Shown: positions 31,020 through 31,221 of the stretch, piece by piece
Layout of the letters: every line of letters starts with the position of its first letter
How positions within the stretch are numbered: the first letter of the stretch is position 1
Assembly: GCA_049644345.1 (NCBI GenBank)
Contig: JBARRS010000108.1
Coordinates: 1-31,221, forward strand
Direction: 5' to 3'
DNA length: 31,221 nucleotides
Source: JBARRS01 sp049644345
Lineage (GTDB): Bacteria > Actinomycetota > Thermoleophilia > Gaiellales > Gaiellaceae
Notes under the pieces: generated by a model
Databases searched by the model: none
Told to the model about the DNA's origin: nothing
The model's input: the letters and a program-made list of their open reading frames with translations, nothing else
Made by a program: the position numbers and the translations under genes

Positions 31020-31221
31020 ATGGTTGGGGCGTACCTCCAAGACCTCGAGTCGTTCGAGGCGATTTCCCAGGACAACGTCACACGTGACTTGTTCCTGAGG
31101 ATGGCCGCGATGTCGCAGGCCGGTCTGCTCGCTCCCTTCCTCGTCGAGCTCCAAGAGGATCGCGAGGTCGACGACGCGACCAAGGTCAGTCTCCAGGAGA
31201 TCGCGCAGGACCCGTCGTTTC
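31020..31221 (+). CDS. unrecognised protein, 5' part only
   Basis: An ATG at 31020 opens a frame of 67 codons that runs off the window. It begins MVGAYLQDLESFEAISQDNV and continues with RMAAMSQAGLLAPFLVELQE, rich in Glu, Asp, Leu and Ala, with no signal peptide or motif I know. It lies 25 bp after parB on the same strand. Codon use resembles the neighbours, so it is probably a gene. No Shine-Dalgarno sequence is visible before the ATG. Confidence 0.5.
   Translation, partial: MVGAYLQDLESFEAISQDNVTRDLFLRMAAMSQAGLLAPFLVELQEDREVDDATKVSLQEIAQDPSF

Noticed and set aside
31076..31090. CACGTG core after parB considered as parS
   Set aside because: Only the central CACGTGA matches; the flanking T and A triplets needed for parS are absent, and it lies inside a reading frame.

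Overview
This GC-rich window is a continuous piece of bacterial chromosome around the replication origin. It carries the conserved dnaA-dnaN-recF-dciA-gyrB-gyrA block on the minus strand, and rpmH-rnpA-yidD-yidC-jag-rsmG-parA-parB on the plus strand. Transcription diverges from the dnaA/rpmH gap, as expected of an origin. Base composition, GTG/TTG (and apparently CTG) starts, leaderless-looking promoters and protein flavour suggest a deep-branching actinobacterium such as class Thermoleophilia. That placement is inference. Several features (separate AccA/AccD subunits, a GyrB with a large Toprim insert, LigD in PE-LIG-POL order) differ from textbook Actinobacteria.

Layout: (1) 1-2138, minus: 5' part of ligD, an NHEJ ligase that runs off the left edge. 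(2) 2139-2422: gap with two strong hairpins inside or beside a nested inverted repeat made of DnaA-box-like sequences. (3) 2423-10937, minus: a lipid-synthesis region. It reads ECF sigma factor-fabZ, then fabH-fabD-fabG-fabF-HAD hydrolase-37-codon ORF-zinc-ribbon arginase-like protein, then accD-accA. (4) 10961-11524, plus: birA, divergent from the sigma factor across 23 bp. (5) 11521-13572, minus: secreted PGRP-type amidase. (6) 13647-16672, plus: nfeD-slipin-galT-like. (7) 16669-16989, minus: small MerR-like regulator with a visible promoter. (8) 17117-26251, minus: gyrA, gyrB, dciA, recF, dnaN, dnaA. (9) 26252-26574: candidate origin with DnaA boxes and the dnaA and rpmH promoters. (10) 26575-30994, plus: rpmH to parB. 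(11) 31020-31221, plus: start of an unrecognised gene.

How the parts fit: AccA/AccD with biotin ligase BirA supply malonyl-CoA, and FabD, FabH, FabG, FabZ and FabF run the FAS II cycle. The acyl carrier protein gene is absent. A sigma factor translationally coupled to fabZ could link membrane synthesis to a signal. DnaA, DnaN, RecF, DciA, gyrase and ParAB handle replication and segregation, while RnpA, L34, YidD, YidC, Jag and RsmG handle RNA processing, ribosomes and membrane insertion.

No tRNA, rRNA, CRISPR array, insertion sequence or prophage was seen. The most notable points are the 37-codon ORF locked between two genes by 4-bp overlaps, the zinc-ribbon arginase, the shared -10 of sigma and birA, three apparent CTG starts, two convergent gene pairs with palindromic overlapping stop codons, and a possible N-terminally extended L34.
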